Source: Atherix ibis
Taxonomy: Eukaryota > Arthropoda > Insecta > Diptera > Athericidae
Direction of reading: 5' to 3'
NCBI GenBank assembly: GCA_958298945.1
Contig: OY282610.1
Coordinates: 24,018,233-24,082,232, forward strand
DNA length: 64,000 bases
Position 1 is the stretch's first letter; each line of letters opens with the position of its first letter. Shown one piece after another: positions 33,605 to 45,781 of this stretch. The notes below the pieces were generated by a model that saw only the letters and a list, made by a program, of their open reading frames with translations, searched no databases and had not been told where the DNA came from. Position numbers and translations under genes: made by a program.

Positions 33605-35370
33605 CAGAAGAAAGTTCTCTTATAAAACCCAGAAAAAATTAATAAACTTACCTTCAGTGGGGAATATGATAAATTTTGCTAAGACCTTCCAAAGAATGGG
33701 GTTCCAAGAACGGGTGATATTTACGTCATTGAAAAAGTGGATGAGTACGAATAGAATTTCTTCAAGTTGGGCACGCCTTCAGCTTTTGCATCCCAGCCCC
33801 TCATGAGTTAAAGTATTTTTTGCAGTCAGTAAGAGTAATCAACTTTAGCGGTCTGTAATGGCGTTGGTATTAAAAGAGGAGAAAAATAGAAGAAAGAACT
33901 ACAAGCGAACAAAGTTTAATTTTTTTTGTATATTCTGCATTTTTTATGAATTAAAAAAGGATTGCTTTTAGATAAGAGAAATTTTCCATTTATCTAGCTT
34001 CAGTGGGGAATATGATAAATTTTTCTAAGACCTTCCAAAGAATGGGGGTCCAAGAACGTATAATATTTTCTTCATTTTAATAGAGGAGGAGTACGTATAG
34101 AATTTCTTCAAGTTGGGCTCGCCTTCAGCTTCCGCATCCTAGGCCCTTATGAGTTTGAGCATCTTTTACATTCAGTAAGAGTGTTCAACTTTAGGGGTCT
34201 GTAATGGCGTTGGTATTAAAGGAGGGGAAAAAATAGAATAAAAAAAGAATGAGCGAAAAGAATTAAAATTTTTTTTCTGCATTTTTTCTTATGAACTAAA
34301 AAAGGATCGCTTTTAGATAAGAGAAATTTTCCGTTTATCTAGCTTCAGTGGAGAATATGATAAATTTTTCTAAGACCTTCCAAAGAATGGGGGTCCAAGA
34401 ACGTATAGTATTTTCTTCATTTTAATAGAGGAGGAGTACGTATAGAATTTCTTCAAGTTGGGCTCGCCTTCAGCTTCCGCATCCTAGGCCCTTATGAGTT
34501 TGAGCATCTTTTGCATTCAGTAAGAGTGTTCAACTTTAGGGGTCTGTAATGGCGTTGGTATTAAAAGAGGAGCAAAAATAAAATAAAAAAAGAATGAGCG
34601 AAAAGAATTTAAATTTTGTTTCTGCATTTTTTTTTATGAACTATAAAAGGATCGCTTTTAGATAAGAGAAATTTTCCGTTTATCTAGCTTCAGTGGAGAA
34701 TATGATAAATTTTTCTAAGACCTTCCAAAGTATGGGGGTCCAAGAACGTATAGTATTTTCGTCATTTTAATAGAGGAGGAGTACGTATAGAATTTCTTCA
34801 AGTTGGGCTCGCCTTCAGCTTCCGCATCCTAGGCCCTTATGAGTTTGAGCATCTTTTGCATTCAGAAAGAGTGTTCAACTTTAGGGGTCTGTAATGGCGT
34901 TGGTATTAAAGGAGGGGAAAAAATAGAATAAAAAAAGAATGAGCGAAAATAATTTAAATTTTGTTTCTGCATTTTTTTTTATGAACTAAAAAAGGATCGC
35001 TTTTAGATAAGAGAAATTTTCCGTTTATCTAGCTTCAGTGGAGAATATGATAAATTTTTCTAAGACCTTCCAAAGTATGGGGGTCCAAGAACGTATAGTA
35101 TTTTCGTCATTTTAATAGAGGAGGAGTACGTATAGAATTTCTTCAAGTTGGGCTCGCCTTCAGCTTCCGCATCCTAGGCCCTTATGAGTTTGAGCATCTT
35201 TTGCATTCAGAAAGAGTGTTTAACTTTAGGGGTCTGTAATGGCGTTGGTATTAAAAGAGGCGCAAAAATAGAATAAAAAAAGAATGAGCGAAAAGAATTA
35301 AATTTTTTTTTCTGCTTTTTTTTTATGAACTAAAAAAGGATCGCTTTTAGATAAGAGAAATTTTTCGTTC
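33605..35370. repeat. 345-bp tandem array, 5 copies
   Basis: The landmark CAGTGG near 33,655, 34,001, 34,345, 34,691 and 35,035 gives a period of 344-346 bp. Copies 2-5 are nearly identical (only scattered changes); copy 1 is more diverged. On the minus strand each unit has a long pyrimidine run and a possible acceptor (CGCCATTACAG), followed by about 180 nt of balanced, exon-like sequence, then an AT-rich part. Copy 5 stops abruptly near 35,370, where unrelated sequence begins. Confidence 0.95.
33653..33778 (-). CDS. Exon-like open frame in copy 1 of the 345-bp array
   Basis: On minus, after an in-frame TGA (33,781-33,779), 42 codons stay open to AAG|GTAAGT (GT at 33,652-33,651), a perfect donor at phase 0. 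The frame reads RAQLEEILFVLIHFFNDVN, ITRSWNPILWKVLAKF, IIFPLK. In copies 2-5 the same frame keeps LEEIL and RSWTPILWKVLEKFIIF but has a stop in the middle, and the donor is lost (CTAGAT instead of GTAAGT). Another frame is open in copies 2-5 (DAEAEGEPNLKKFYTYSSS). No strong acceptor lies right before copy 1's frame. It may be a duplicated exon with one usable copy, or an amplified coding fragment. Protein not recognised. Confidence 0.3.
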
Positions 35371-36340
35371 CTCTACTGTCCATGTTGAGTTCAGCTTACA
35401 ATGGAGAGGGTAAAAATGACTTCACCCACACACGCCCAGAAACGTGAATATACTCGTAAGTGACAGAATTTGCAAAAAATATTCTCATTTTTCCTACCTC
35501 CAATTTGTAAGGATGAGTGCGAGTCACATACTCATGAGTCCAGGCTTAGTTTAACTACAATAAAATAAATACTGTCTGCCATGAAAATATCGTATATGGC
35601 GTTTTGTGTTTGTGTATGACCCCGTGATGATGTTCATATGTTGGTGCAGTGAAAGTGTAGGTGTGGTGTGTGTGGTGTCCGTGATGGATGATTGCACAAT
35701 TTTCGGTTCATTTTCTTGCCGCTCGGATAGTTTCTTGGCCAGTTTTTCTGTGGGCTGCCTTGACGTCTACAAATTTCCTATTCCGAATCCTGACCCGACT
35801 GCTCCCATAGAGTTGATAATGTGACTTTTTTGTTCCACTCCCTTTCGCATTGTCGGTATTCTAACTTTTATAGCCTGGAGAGTTTTTCTTAACGTTTGTC
35901 AACCAGTTTTTCCTCCTTCGGCTTGCATCCTTTCTGGACATACGCGTATCTCCGTGCCATGCCCTTTCGGTCGTATATGACTCTGCAATGTTAAATGGTC
36001 TGGAAATTCGAATACACACTCGTTGGCATATGTGTACGTTGGGCGATAGTGAATGGAGCTGTTTTTCACATGCTGGCGATTTTCAGCTATTATTTTTGGG
36101 GCTGTTTCCCTTAAAGCCGACACATGTCACACGTTAACTAGCACAACATCCGCCATCACCATTCACAATCCGACCAGCCACTGTGACTATTTTTCAACCA
36201 AAAACTCCATCGTCGCCACAAAATCGACCCACAACACCCCTTTTTGGATTGCAAATCCTTGAAGTTAACGAGAAGAAAAAAAAGTTCTCTTGACTACACA
36301 GAAAAATTCAATTTTTTTTTTATTGTTGAATATCTCGTTG
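35371..36340. other. Balanced island, undecided
   Basis: Minus 35,899-36,121 is open for about 74 codons without an early ATG (contains ALRETAPKIIAENRQHVKN, then YRPTYTYANECVFEFPDHL). Plus 35,606-35,824 is open and ends VYKFPIPNPDPTAPIELIM. Both are plausible and neither has a clear splice pair or start. Confidence 0.35.
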
Positions 36341-36342
36341 CG

Positions 36343-36708
36343 ATGATGTTTCCGATGCCGTCAGTTAAGATGACTCTCGCCTCCCACAAACACTCTCGAT
36401 TTTTCTGGAAATTTTCAACAGGACAAGCCTCCTATTCACTGGCTGACTACCAAGATTTAACGTCACTTGCATTATGTCCGCTCTTCTGCCCATTTCCATT
36501 GAATGTCAGGGCATTTATCATTTATAACAATTTATCACGGACCTATTCAAATATGTCCACAGAAGCGGTGGGATCCATTTTGCCAGGCAATCACACACCG
36601 ACTGGAACTGTTTGCTTATCAGTAGGAAAACTTTCAATTTTATCTTTTCTTTCAGAACTTGACGAATTCCTCATTTTCATGGGGAATAGCTATAGAATTT
36701 CGAAATAA
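36343..36708 (+). CDS. 121-codon ATG frame, unknown
   Basis: Longest plus-strand ATG frame outside repeats with mixed composition (the frame is open from about 36,244). It starts MMFPMPSVKMTLASHKHSRF, continues STGQASYSLADYQDL, CPFPLNVRAFIIYNNL, MSTEAVGSILPGNHTP and ends FLIFMGNSYRISK. Several short hydrophobic stretches but no clear membrane segment; one N-glycosylation-type site (NMS). No homologue recognised. The start context (TTGCGATGATG) is weak. Could be a chance frame in a balanced island. Confidence 0.25.
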   Translation: MMFPMPSVKMTLASHKHSRFFWKFSTGQASYSLADYQDLTSLALCPLFCPFPLNVRAFIIYNNLSRTYSNMSTEAVGSILPGNHTPTGTVCLSVGKLSILSFLSELDEFLIFMGNSYRISK

Positions 36709-36709
36709 A

Positions 36710-37895
36710 TAATGTTTTCTCGATCTAAATTCTACCGGAAGTGGAGAGGTTTTTTCATTTTTGATTGTTGTAGTTTGCTAAGCTTTTCTGCCGTTGCCTT
36801 GAGTGGTGAAAATCCTCTTGTTTTGGTGAGAATGACAATTTTTACAAAGTCGATTTTAATAGGGAAAAACTTCAAAGAAAAATCAGAAAAAAAATAATTT
36901 TTAAATTCGAAAAAGTTGGACAATTTTTTTTCACCACTTTTGGTAAAAAAATTCACCACTTCTCACCACTCTTAGAATTACGGAAATATTTCCAATTGTT
37001 TAATTGCTAAGCTAAATTCACGTCCAATATTAATTAGCGTGTCCTATTCTGTGCCCCCACCCTACCCCCCTTCACACTAGCATACCAGAATAGCTCCCAG
37101 TTATAGCCACATTATTTTAGGGAATTTTATCGCCATCAGGTGGCATTCATGGCTGGAAGAAATCGCAGAAAAATTAAAACGGCCCCTAACGATGCTTTAG
37201 CCGCAAATCGATTTGGACAATAGCCGAAAACTTGTAGACTTCCAAAAATGGGCATTGGTTGTTTTTTCTTTGGCACCGACAAGAAATAAACGAGAGCAGA
37301 ACTGGATCTGTCACCCAAAAAATGGAGCAAAACTGTTCGCAATCGTTTGTATGTTCTCCTTTGACTAAGACTCCTGATGCAGTTGAATCTACGATGGATT
37401 TTTAGTTCGTTTTCTCCTTGGCGACTTTTTCTCCTGCGTTGTTCGCCATCGAGTGCTGTCTACAAACGCTTTGAAGTCGTTGTCGTCGTTGTCGCCATCG
37501 CCACTGATCACGATGAGATTGTACGTTTTCGTTCTGAGCGTCTCGATGGAGGTATCTTCGTCGCTAATGCATTGCTCCCCTTCCTCTGTAAGCTTTCAGC
37601 AATGGTGCTTAGGAGCAGCGAGTATCACGCGCACATACGATAAGAATTACGATCGACATAAAGGCGATCAGTAAACATCGATTGCAACAAGTGATCATCA
37701 GTCAAGATAAGAGTTTCGGTCTGTGTTAATCGATTGCCGTCGGTCGGAGTCGCCCGCCGACTCTACCGTCTCGATGGCCAGTGCAATTGTGCAGGATTTC
37801 GACTCAGTAACGAGTCGATAACGGTTCATCAATAGACCCCCAGACCATTTGAGTGCAATTTCGTCAGCCTGACCATTGGTTCCTTCCGAGCCGAA
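36710..37895. other. Spacer, balanced from about 37,380; possible 5' leader
   Basis: 37,430-37,890 is rich in CG dinucleotides and stop-poor on plus. It has two insect-initiator-like ATCAGT sites (37,667-37,672 and 37,697-37,702) upstream of the ATG at 37,902. No TATA box and no correctly spaced downstream element were found. May be a promoter and leader; weak. Confidence 0.3.
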
Positions 37896-37901
37896 AGAAA
37901 A

Positions 37902-38021
37902 ATGAATCGCAGGCGGATGGTCATTTCAGAACTACACGCGCACGATCTTGATCAGCGGCGATATCCCACGTTGTTGTACCCGTCCGACCATTCGTTGGAC
38001 AATACACACAACCAACAATGA
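37902..38021 (+). CDS. 39-codon ATG frame overlapping a second frame (ATGA)
   Basis: ATG in a good context (AGAAAAATGA). It reads MNRRRMVISELHAHDLDQRR, YPTLLYPSDHSLD and ends NTHNQQ before TGA. Its stop overlaps the ATG of a 71-codon frame (38,018-38,233, MRSTFLLSNWTTSMRSAV) in ATGA form. The third frame is also open across the junction (TNNEEHFPTLQLDNLYEIGR, LHSPSSETS), so a one-base length change would fuse the first frame to it. Either an upstream ORF plus main ORF, an exon broken by an indel, or chance. GC3 near 60 percent supports coding. No family recognised. Confidence 0.3.
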   Translation: MNRRRMVISELHAHDLDQRRYPTLLYPSDHSLDNTHNQQ

Positions 38022-38234
38022 GGAGCACTTTCCTACTCTCCAACTGGACAACCTCTATGAGATCGGCCGTTTGCATTCTCCTTCATCGGAGACCAGCGCC
38101 ATACCGCAACTTAGCCTTATTTATAATAATCTTTGGGGATTCATTTATGCGCGCGCACGTCTTCTCCTGTCCCAGAACAGATTTATTTCCGTTTTCAGTA
38201 ATTTTTTCAATTGATTTTTTCATCTTTCTCTGAT

Positions 38235-39195
38235 ATTCTGCCTTTTAGAGGCTCACCTACGACTGACTACCCACCAATCTGGGCTTGTGTTTATTTAATT
38301 TTAATTCGTTTCGATTTGTACTCGGCGATTTTGTTTTTTTTTGTCTTTCTTCAAGGATAGTGTCTTCTTTTCTTCTTCGTAATATTTTCTTTTAGTATTT
38401 AAGAGGGGAATAGGGTGGTAGGCTCATTTTTAGCTTGGACCACTTATGTTGGTATTGTTGTAATGCTTGCTTTTTTGTGCTACTGACGATCGTTGTTGAG
38501 GATATTTTCCTCACAATTGAATGCTGTCGCCGATTATGTATTCATTGGTTTCGGTCAATCGTATGTGGAACGTTGCAGATTGTGGGCTCTGCTCATTGGA
38601 TATTGGACACCGATCGGTGGGCAATAAGTTCCGAGCACGGAAGTCTGGATTTTGAATGTTGACTATGGCGTTGAATGGTGAACGCTAAGCGCTGGGCGCC
38701 TATCCTGTCTACACCGAGAAGGTTCCATTTTAAAGTCCATTAATACAGACACTGGTCATCTTGATGGTCATCCAGAAATAATTAAAAGAGATTTATCGAT
38801 CTATTACGATGACTGCAGCCGTGCTGTGCCATGTGTACCTGCACCATTGCCCAGGCCATTCAGATTGAGCGGCGGACGCCTTTGGCAATTGGGAAGTTTT
38901 GCCGGTTTGATTTGCACTGACCAAAAAGATACTAAAGCAAACTTCACTTCCATTCAACCCCCTCCCCACACCCCTCTTCGATACTTTTTATTGCATAGTT
39001 AGCTGGCTTATTTGTTTTGGGTGTTCTGTTCTCTGTTATTGAGTGCACATTGAAAAAATGAGTTGTGAATGCGAATAGAGGTTGTTGCCGGTTATTTTTT
39101 TACCTATTTTTTACCTGTGTAACGTATGTTCTTGTTTTTATTAATTTTGGGGACTGTTTTCTCATTTGTTTTATCAAATTTTTGTGATAAATACT
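38235..39195. other. Unique spacer
   Basis: Balanced to about 38,900, then AT-rich. A 75-codon plus frame (38,435-38,662) starts at TTG and is Cys-rich by chance of TGT/TGC; not called. Confidence 0.5.
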
Positions 39196-39199
39196 TTGG

Positions 39200-40440
39200 T
39201 TGTTTTTTATTATCGATAGTTGTATTACCAAATTAATCGGATTTTATGCGATGTTTTTATTTCTCTTGCAATTCTATTATTATAAAATGTTTCTAATTAT
39301 GAGAAGGACTCAGGAGTATCTATGGATTAAATTCTACTAGTAAAAATTCTTATATAAGATAACCTGATCAGTTCCAACAAGAAACGCAAAGGAAAATTTC
39401 ACAAAAAACATCGCATGAATATTTATTGATGTTTTTGCATGAAAAAATTGGTTTTATAATTTTCTAATGACGGAATCTATTTTTTCAGTGGATTAACGTT
39501 AGTTGGAGCTTTTTTTTTTCAGTGGATTAATGTTAGTTGGAAAAATTAATTCAAATTGGAGCTTTTCAAACGAAATGGATATATTTTGAGGCAAAAAGAT
39601 ATTTTCAAATGCAATTTAAGTCGCGATTTTACTCTTAACAATTTTTTTTATCGATAGTTGCATTACCAAATTAATCGGATCTTATGCGATGTTTTCGTTT
39701 CCTTTGCAATTCTTTTATGACAAACTTTTTTTAATTGGTTGAAGGGCTCAAAAATGTGTATGGATTGAATTTTTCTAATAAAAATTCTTAGTTATGATAA
39801 CCTGATTAGTTCCAACAAGAAATGCAAAGGAAAATTTTACAAAAAACATCGCATGAATATTTGTTGATGTTTTTGAAACAAAAAAGTGACTTTTATAATT
39901 TTTCAATGACGAAAACTCTTTTTGCATTGTATTAACGTTAGTTAAAATTGCAGCTTTTGAAACGCAATGGATGTATTTTGAGGATATTTTCAAATGCAAT
40001 TTAAGTTGCGATTGGACACTTAACAAATTTTCTTATCAATAATTGCATTACCAAATTAATCGGATGTTATGCGATGTTTTTATTTCCCTTGCAATTCGAT
40101 TATTATAAAATTTTCGTAAACATAGAATGGGCTTAGGAGTATTTATAGACTAAATTCTTCTAATAAAAATTCCTAGATCTAATAACCTGATAAGTTTCGA
40201 TAAGAAAATTAAAGGAATAATTGAACAAAAAACATCGCATGGACATTTACTGATGCCTTTTGCAAGAAAATAGTGGTTTTATAATTTTTTAATGATGGAA
40301 ACTATTTTTGTAGTGAATTAACCTTTATTAAATTAATCAAAATTAGAGATTTCCAAAGAAAATCGATGTATTTTGGGGCGAAGAAGAAATTTTCAATTTT
40401 TATTTAAGTTGCGATGTTTTTTTTTATTACTTCGAGGAAT
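39200..40440. repeat. Tandem array, 385-440-bp unit, 3 copies
   Basis: The landmark TATCGATAGTTG (or TATCAATAATTG) lies at 39,211, 39,650 and 40,034. It is followed each time by ATTACCAAATTAATCGGA, a TATGCGATGTTTT block, TAACCTGATNAGTT, GAAATGCAAAGGAAAATTT and AAAAAACATCGCATG. Copies are moderately diverged, and the third decays after about 40,400. Confidence 0.9.
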
Positions 40441-43400
40441 TAATTTTTTTTTGTTATTTTCCTCTTACTGTTAAAAATAGTTAAAAAAATATATATAATT
40501 TTTTAAGAAACTGCATTTTAATTGATGGTATGAATTTTTTCCGTGCGATATTTTTCTGAGCAATGCTATTCTTGCACACAATTTGTTTTGATGCTTTCAT
40601 GCTTAACTCTATCAATTGAAATTATTATTAAAAATCAAACTGAAAATGATTGATTTTTTTTAATATGAGAAAAGATAAGCGTTGATTTTGTATAGGCAAA
40701 CTTTAAGGACATTTTTTTAAATTAAACATTCTGAAAGAATGAAGGATGAAAAAAAAATTCCCGAATACCAATCATTTTTACTATCGTAGCTGTCATGCTT
40801 GTCATCGACGCACTGCCCATAAACTGGTTCACGGTGTTCATCTCTATCCGCATTCCCATCGGTTATGCGTCGTCTCTATTGCTGTTCGATTGCATCGTTA
40901 TTGGGGAATGGGAATGATTTGTGGATCCATTGCTCGGTTCTGTTTTGGTCAGTTAACCAAAGCGCATCGTAAGTTGTTTAGACATTTAGGAATTCGGTTA
41001 ACTTTTATCTTGATGGGATCAAGACGACGATCACGTCGACGACTGCAACTTCGGCGAGCCTGATGACAACACCGATGACTGTAACGATGACAGCCCAAAA
41101 GATAATTTCTTATTTTTTCTTAACTTTTGACCATGCTAACCGTTCGTTCGATTCGAATGCTCGTCAACAATCTTGGCAATTTTTTGGAGAAGCTCCTCTT
41201 TCCTAAAATACAACCTTTTCGATGTTGTTTCCAATTCGTTTAATTTTTTTTCTCGATTTTTCACTTTTTCATCATCGCATGTAACTTTTTATCTGCTGTT
41301 TTATTTGATTTTCTTTTTTGATTTTTATTATTTTGATGGCTGGTAACAGTCCAGCGCAATCTGGACAAGTCGAATCCCTTTTTCATCCGTCAATCTTGAA
41401 ATGAATTCCGAAAGCGTGGCGCCAACCGACAATGTCTGAATGATGTTTTTCCTAATCACGTGAGGCCCAACTTTGAACGCAAACAAAAATTTAAAGTAAA
41501 GAAAAAAAACTACCATAAACGAATGCCGTCGAAATTCAGACTAGAATTGATTCGATTTAAGGTGAATCGCATAGGAACACTCTCGGATCGAATGTAAATC
41601 GATTAAGGCAGTGACAGGGAAACACTTTAATCCAAAACTCTTCTAGGCATTTAGGTTTTTTCTTTTCGAAGTTTTTCCTTTTGTTTTCTTAATTACTGAA
41701 TCAACAAATTCCCATGATCAAGAATACATAATTTCAGGGCAGCAACGAATGCCAATCGTCAAGTTATGATGGGAATTTGTCATTCTCAGCCCATCGAATT
41801 TCATGCAAAAGTCCTTAATAGCAATTAACTGGAAGTGATTTGTGTAAATGTGTCGACGAAGCGCCCCCCCCCCCCCCCAAAAGGTATGTTAGGCCATCCT
41901 TTGAAGATGATGTCCACCACTTGAGAAGAAGATTTTTGTCTGGCATTTTATGCTATTCAAAAGGACGTTTGTTAACAAAGGACGATCTACGAAAGGGTTA
42001 GAAGGTCGAAGGAGGAGAGAAGCAAAAAGGATGCAATCGATTTGTGATATGCGATTAGACATCAAAGTTGACTTTTATCAAAGAAAAATGACAAAACTGT
42101 GACCAGAGGAATTTTAATTTTTCCTTCATATCCTTTCACTCGTCCAGCCGCCTCTCTTCACATATTTCCCATCATATCAAAATAAGCACTTATCACTGTA
42201 GAGGTTGTTGGAAAAGTATAAGATTAAATTGCCAAACGAAAACAAAAAAAAAACAAGCCCCAAAAGTAGTAGTAAAAATGGGTAGGTAATAAGTGATGCT
42301 GCTGATCAAGACGCACACGATAGAAAGTGATGATGAAAGAAAGGATAAAGACGAATTTTCCGGGAATTCTCCTTGAACAATTTTAAGTATGCAGGTTGTC
42401 CCCAAAATGGGATACCAACAATTCGCATGTACACAATGCGTTCACCATTATATGAGCATATCCTTTTCCACAAATGTGGAATGTTTATCCACATAACAAA
42501 AAAAAGAAGAAAAAAATATATTTCGAAAGAAAGAACTTTTTTTGCATTTAAATTAGGCTGCTTAAGATCCTTAAGTAAATATTGAAAAGTCTCTCCTACC
42601 ATCTATGGTAGATGTGAGCATATGATGGGAACCTTTCCCCAAAAAGGACTTTTGCTCCGGTTTCACATTTTAAAGAAAAAAAATTTCATTTATCAGCTGC
42701 AGGGCTAACAGCTCTTTTACTTCTGCTGGTGGGTAGCTCCCAAAACAAATCGGGAGCAACAGCAACGAAGTCTTTAAGGAAATTATGAAATACAGAAAAA
42801 AAATAAGGAAATTATTGTCAATAAAAATTAAAGACAAAACATATTCAAAAAAATTACAATTGAAAATAATGGGAAATGATGCCATTTAAAATTGGGAACG
42901 AACTGAAGGGAGAGGGCGAAGGAATAGTCCCTACCCATTCTTTGATCAATTTCGAAAATGATAGGAATGGCAGATCAGTTAATGATAGGGTCGGAAAATG
43001 TATCCTTCGTTTTAGTGGAAAAGATTTTCTTTTTAATTTTCTCTTCAATCCTCCATTGCCAAGCCCAAGGTGCGTATCCCATACAGAACTTCTGGGACTC
43101 ATTCAGACTTATGAGTTGACTGTAATGTCTCATCTTTAAACTTATAACCCATCCCCCACCTCTCTTAAACCCACTTAAAAAAGTCGTTTATTAAAGCCGT
43201 TTAGGTTCTGTATAGAATATTTTTTATAAACTGGATAAAAGTTTGGTCATTTTTAGTTATTTGGCTATGATTTATGTCAGTTGACAGCTTCGAGATGTAG
43301 AAAAAAATTATATTATATTCAAAGAATCCTTAAAACGGGACTAATTGCATTTAACATTTAGCTGGCAGTTAGTTAACATTTAAAATCGGTTGCGTTGCAA

Positions 43401-43540
43401 AAAGTCCTGTTAATGGCCGAACTGACTGTGGTTAACTTGGTGAGCATACAAAATAGGGACGAGTTTTTCCTTAAAAAAAAAAATTTTTTTTTATAATTTT
43501 TTTGATAGGCATTTTGCATGTATATGAGTGAGTGTGTGCA
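40441..43540. other. Long spacer with scattered frames
   Basis: 40,746-41,063 (plus) is a 105-codon ATG frame, MKKKFPNTNHFYYRSCHA and on to a basic Arg-rich end. It has CATC|GTAAGT inside at about 40,968; no motif. A run of 15 C lies at 41,864-41,878. 42,190-43,140 has several 70-98 codon frames on both strands with low complexity. No gene called. Confidence 0.4.
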
Positions 43541-43548
43541 TATATTGG

Positions 43549-43734
43549 ATGGCACAAACTAAAACGGATGGCACTAATCTGAGCCTATTCGAGTATAACG
43601 CCCTTATTGTGGTGGATAGGCAACGCGCCTGTCCACACCTTAAGCATCGGCGTTCGAAAGGAGGCAAACCAATACATGGGCGAGAAATATTTAAGGCTTC
43701 GGGAATAAACGATGGTATTGGTGTGTGGCTGTGA
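43549..43734 (+). CDS. 61-codon ATG frame ending in TGA directly before the next ATG
   Basis: Starts MAQTKTDGTNLSLFEYNAL, continues IVVDRQRACPHLKHRRSKG and ends SGINDGIGVWL then TGA. The TGA is followed at once, in the same frame, by the ATG of the next frame (43,735). So 43,549-43,825 is one open frame with a single TGA up to a strong splice donor. Options are an upstream ORF, a stop read through, a disabled exon, or chance. No domain recognised. Confidence 0.25.
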   Translation: MAQTKTDGTNLSLFEYNALIVVDRQRACPHLKHRRSKGGKPIHGREIFKASGINDGIGVWL

Positions 43735-44445
43735 ATGGTAGAGCATTTCGAATGGACACTAGCGATGGACACTGAGCATATCAGTCCTGTTGGTGACGTT
43801 GCAAGTGCAGGACGTAGGCTAAAAGGTAAGCTTCAGGGTGGTTGATATCGGAACGAGAATCCCCAAAACACTTCTGGCCATGATGTGCTCGTAGCAATTC
43901 TCCTTCGCAGAAGCTAGTCTCAATGTGGGCGACAAAAGTGGAAAGTGGAGAGTTTTTCTACTTTGATTGATGAATGCCTACACTTAAGGTTCTGCGGAGC
44001 CATTTAGCAATACAAAAACGTGGACAATTGTGGTGGCATGTACCGAGTTGGTTGGGGGACGTACAATGGCATTGGTATGAAGGGCCGAAACATAACTGAA
44101 ATTCTGGACAGTTAAACAATCACGCACAGGAATGTTAAGCGTCCATTTTCAGTTTTCGTATTTCCTAAAAGGGGACCAACTGTGGAAAACTGTTATTCGC
44201 TGATGCCATGTACAACTAGATTGGGGCCAGCAGCTAGTCAAGTGGATAAGGATAAGTGCTTGTTGGGCATAGGAGCTGGTGATGAATGGACAAATCGTGG
44301 TGGAAGCGTTTCGTTGGCAATGTTAGTGTGTTGGTGGGATGGGGCAAGGTGGTTGCATGAGGACATTTTCCAACCGTCAGAAAAATTTTCGTTTATTTCT
44401 TCTATCCTCAAGAGGATATTGTCGAATGAATTGTGTGGAAAATAG
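43735..44445 (+). CDS. Candidate two-exon gene, 127 codons
   Basis: Exon 1 (43,735-43,825) begins MVEHFEWTLAMDTEHISP, runs to GRRLK and ends at AAAG|GTAAGC, an excellent donor. Exon 2 (44,153-44,445) follows TCCATTTTCAG and joins in phase (G plus TT). It gives VFVFPKRGPTVENCYS, LGPAASQVDKDKCLLGIGAG, MLVCWWDGARWLHEDIF, ending LSNELCGK then TAG. The intron is 327 bp and total coding is 384 nt, divisible by three. No transmembrane segment or known domain is seen. The minus strand of exon 2 is also open, which lowers confidence. The donor and phase-matched acceptor are the main support. Confidence 0.3.
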
Positions 44446-44449
44446 TAAA

Positions 44450-45780
44450 TGGAAGGCGATGACCACAGTGCAAGTGAAAAAAAATCCAAACGCTGCTATT
44501 TGGTGTGTGCACCCTTACCCACTTCCCCCCCTTTTGATATTAGCTTCTGAACGTAAAGTTTTCACACACTTCAATTCTGTCTTTATTAATATTTGCTGCT
44601 CTTGTTGTCGTTACTATTAAAGCTGTTGCTGCCACCATACATCCAGAGCGATTTTAATTTCATTTTTCTCGCTTGTTCTTATTAATATAATTTCTTTGCA
44701 ATTAAATTTGGATATTTTCCTATAATTTTCATTATTTTTTAAAGTAATAAACTCGTCTTGTCCAACCAGCATAAGAAAATGTGTTTTTCTTTCCTTTATT
44801 GTCTTAAAAGAAAAACTGAAAAATTCAAGATATTTCAAGAAAAATTCCAATTTATAGGCTCATATTTTCCAAAAGAATCCATCGTCTTGAGTTTGAAATT
44901 AGCTATAAAAATTTTTTTTTCTCAAAGTACTTTTTGATTTCACTAGATGGCGTTAGTTGTTGTAAGGATATTAAATTAAAAAAAAAACACTTTTGGAATC
45001 CTTGTAAAAAAATCAGTTTTTTTGTATTTTTAAATTTAAAAGAAAATCAAAAATATTTTCCGAAAATTTATTGACTTTGAAATGAAAACAAGCATAACAA
45101 TCCCCCCTCCCCCCGCGCATACCATCTCGACAATCTATAAAAAAAAAATTAAATTCGTTTTTGCGTTCAGCAATTGCGTTTTTATTCAGTACTGCTATAC
45201 AAAAAATTAAAGGACTAACATTCCAGTTAAGGAATAATTGCAATCTTGGAGAAATTGTCAGAAAAATTGCAGCCATAGAAAAAAACCTCTGCAGACAGGA
45301 CGCACGCACCTTTTTTTCTTTTACTGTATTTACGATTTATTTATTTCTTTTTGTTTTTAAAATAGTTTTTAAAAGAAATTCTTTTAAGAAAATTTCCTTT
45401 AGTAACGGAAGAAAATGGCAAAAAAATTTTAGACTTTTGAAAAATAATTTTAGTAAATTCGCTGAAACGATCCTAGAAAAGGGCAAAAGTGATGAAAAAT
45501 TTATAAGGACTCGACAAAACTCTCCATCACTTTCGATGAAAAAAAAAACTTTTTTCAGTCACCTCTAAAAAAAATCCAAAAAATTCAACAACAAAAAAAA
45601 AAAACTACCAGCAATTTTCAAGGAAAAATTTTTATGTGAGCTGCAAAAAAAAGAGTGGAAGAAGAAGCAAAAGGGAAAAAAATACCAACAGCGACGGTAA
45701 CAGGGAAAGAAAAGAAAGTGCCCAGGAAAAAATGCGAAATCCACGTACGTATGTGAGTCTAAGAAAGGAAAGTTTGAGGG
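44450..45780. other. AT-rich spacer
   Basis: Several low-complexity frames (F, K, N rich), including 135 codons at 45,161-45,568 on plus. These follow from poly-A/T composition and are not called. Confidence 0.5.
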
Positions 45781-45781
45781 T

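Noticed and set aside
43491..43772. 93-codon minus frame with scattered Cys and Arg
   Set aside because: Antisense to the plus frames at 43,549-43,825, which have a true ATG and a strong donor; no zinc-finger spacing.
45161..45568. 135-codon plus frame
   Set aside because: Lys/Phe/Asn low complexity from poly-A and poly-T; no motif.
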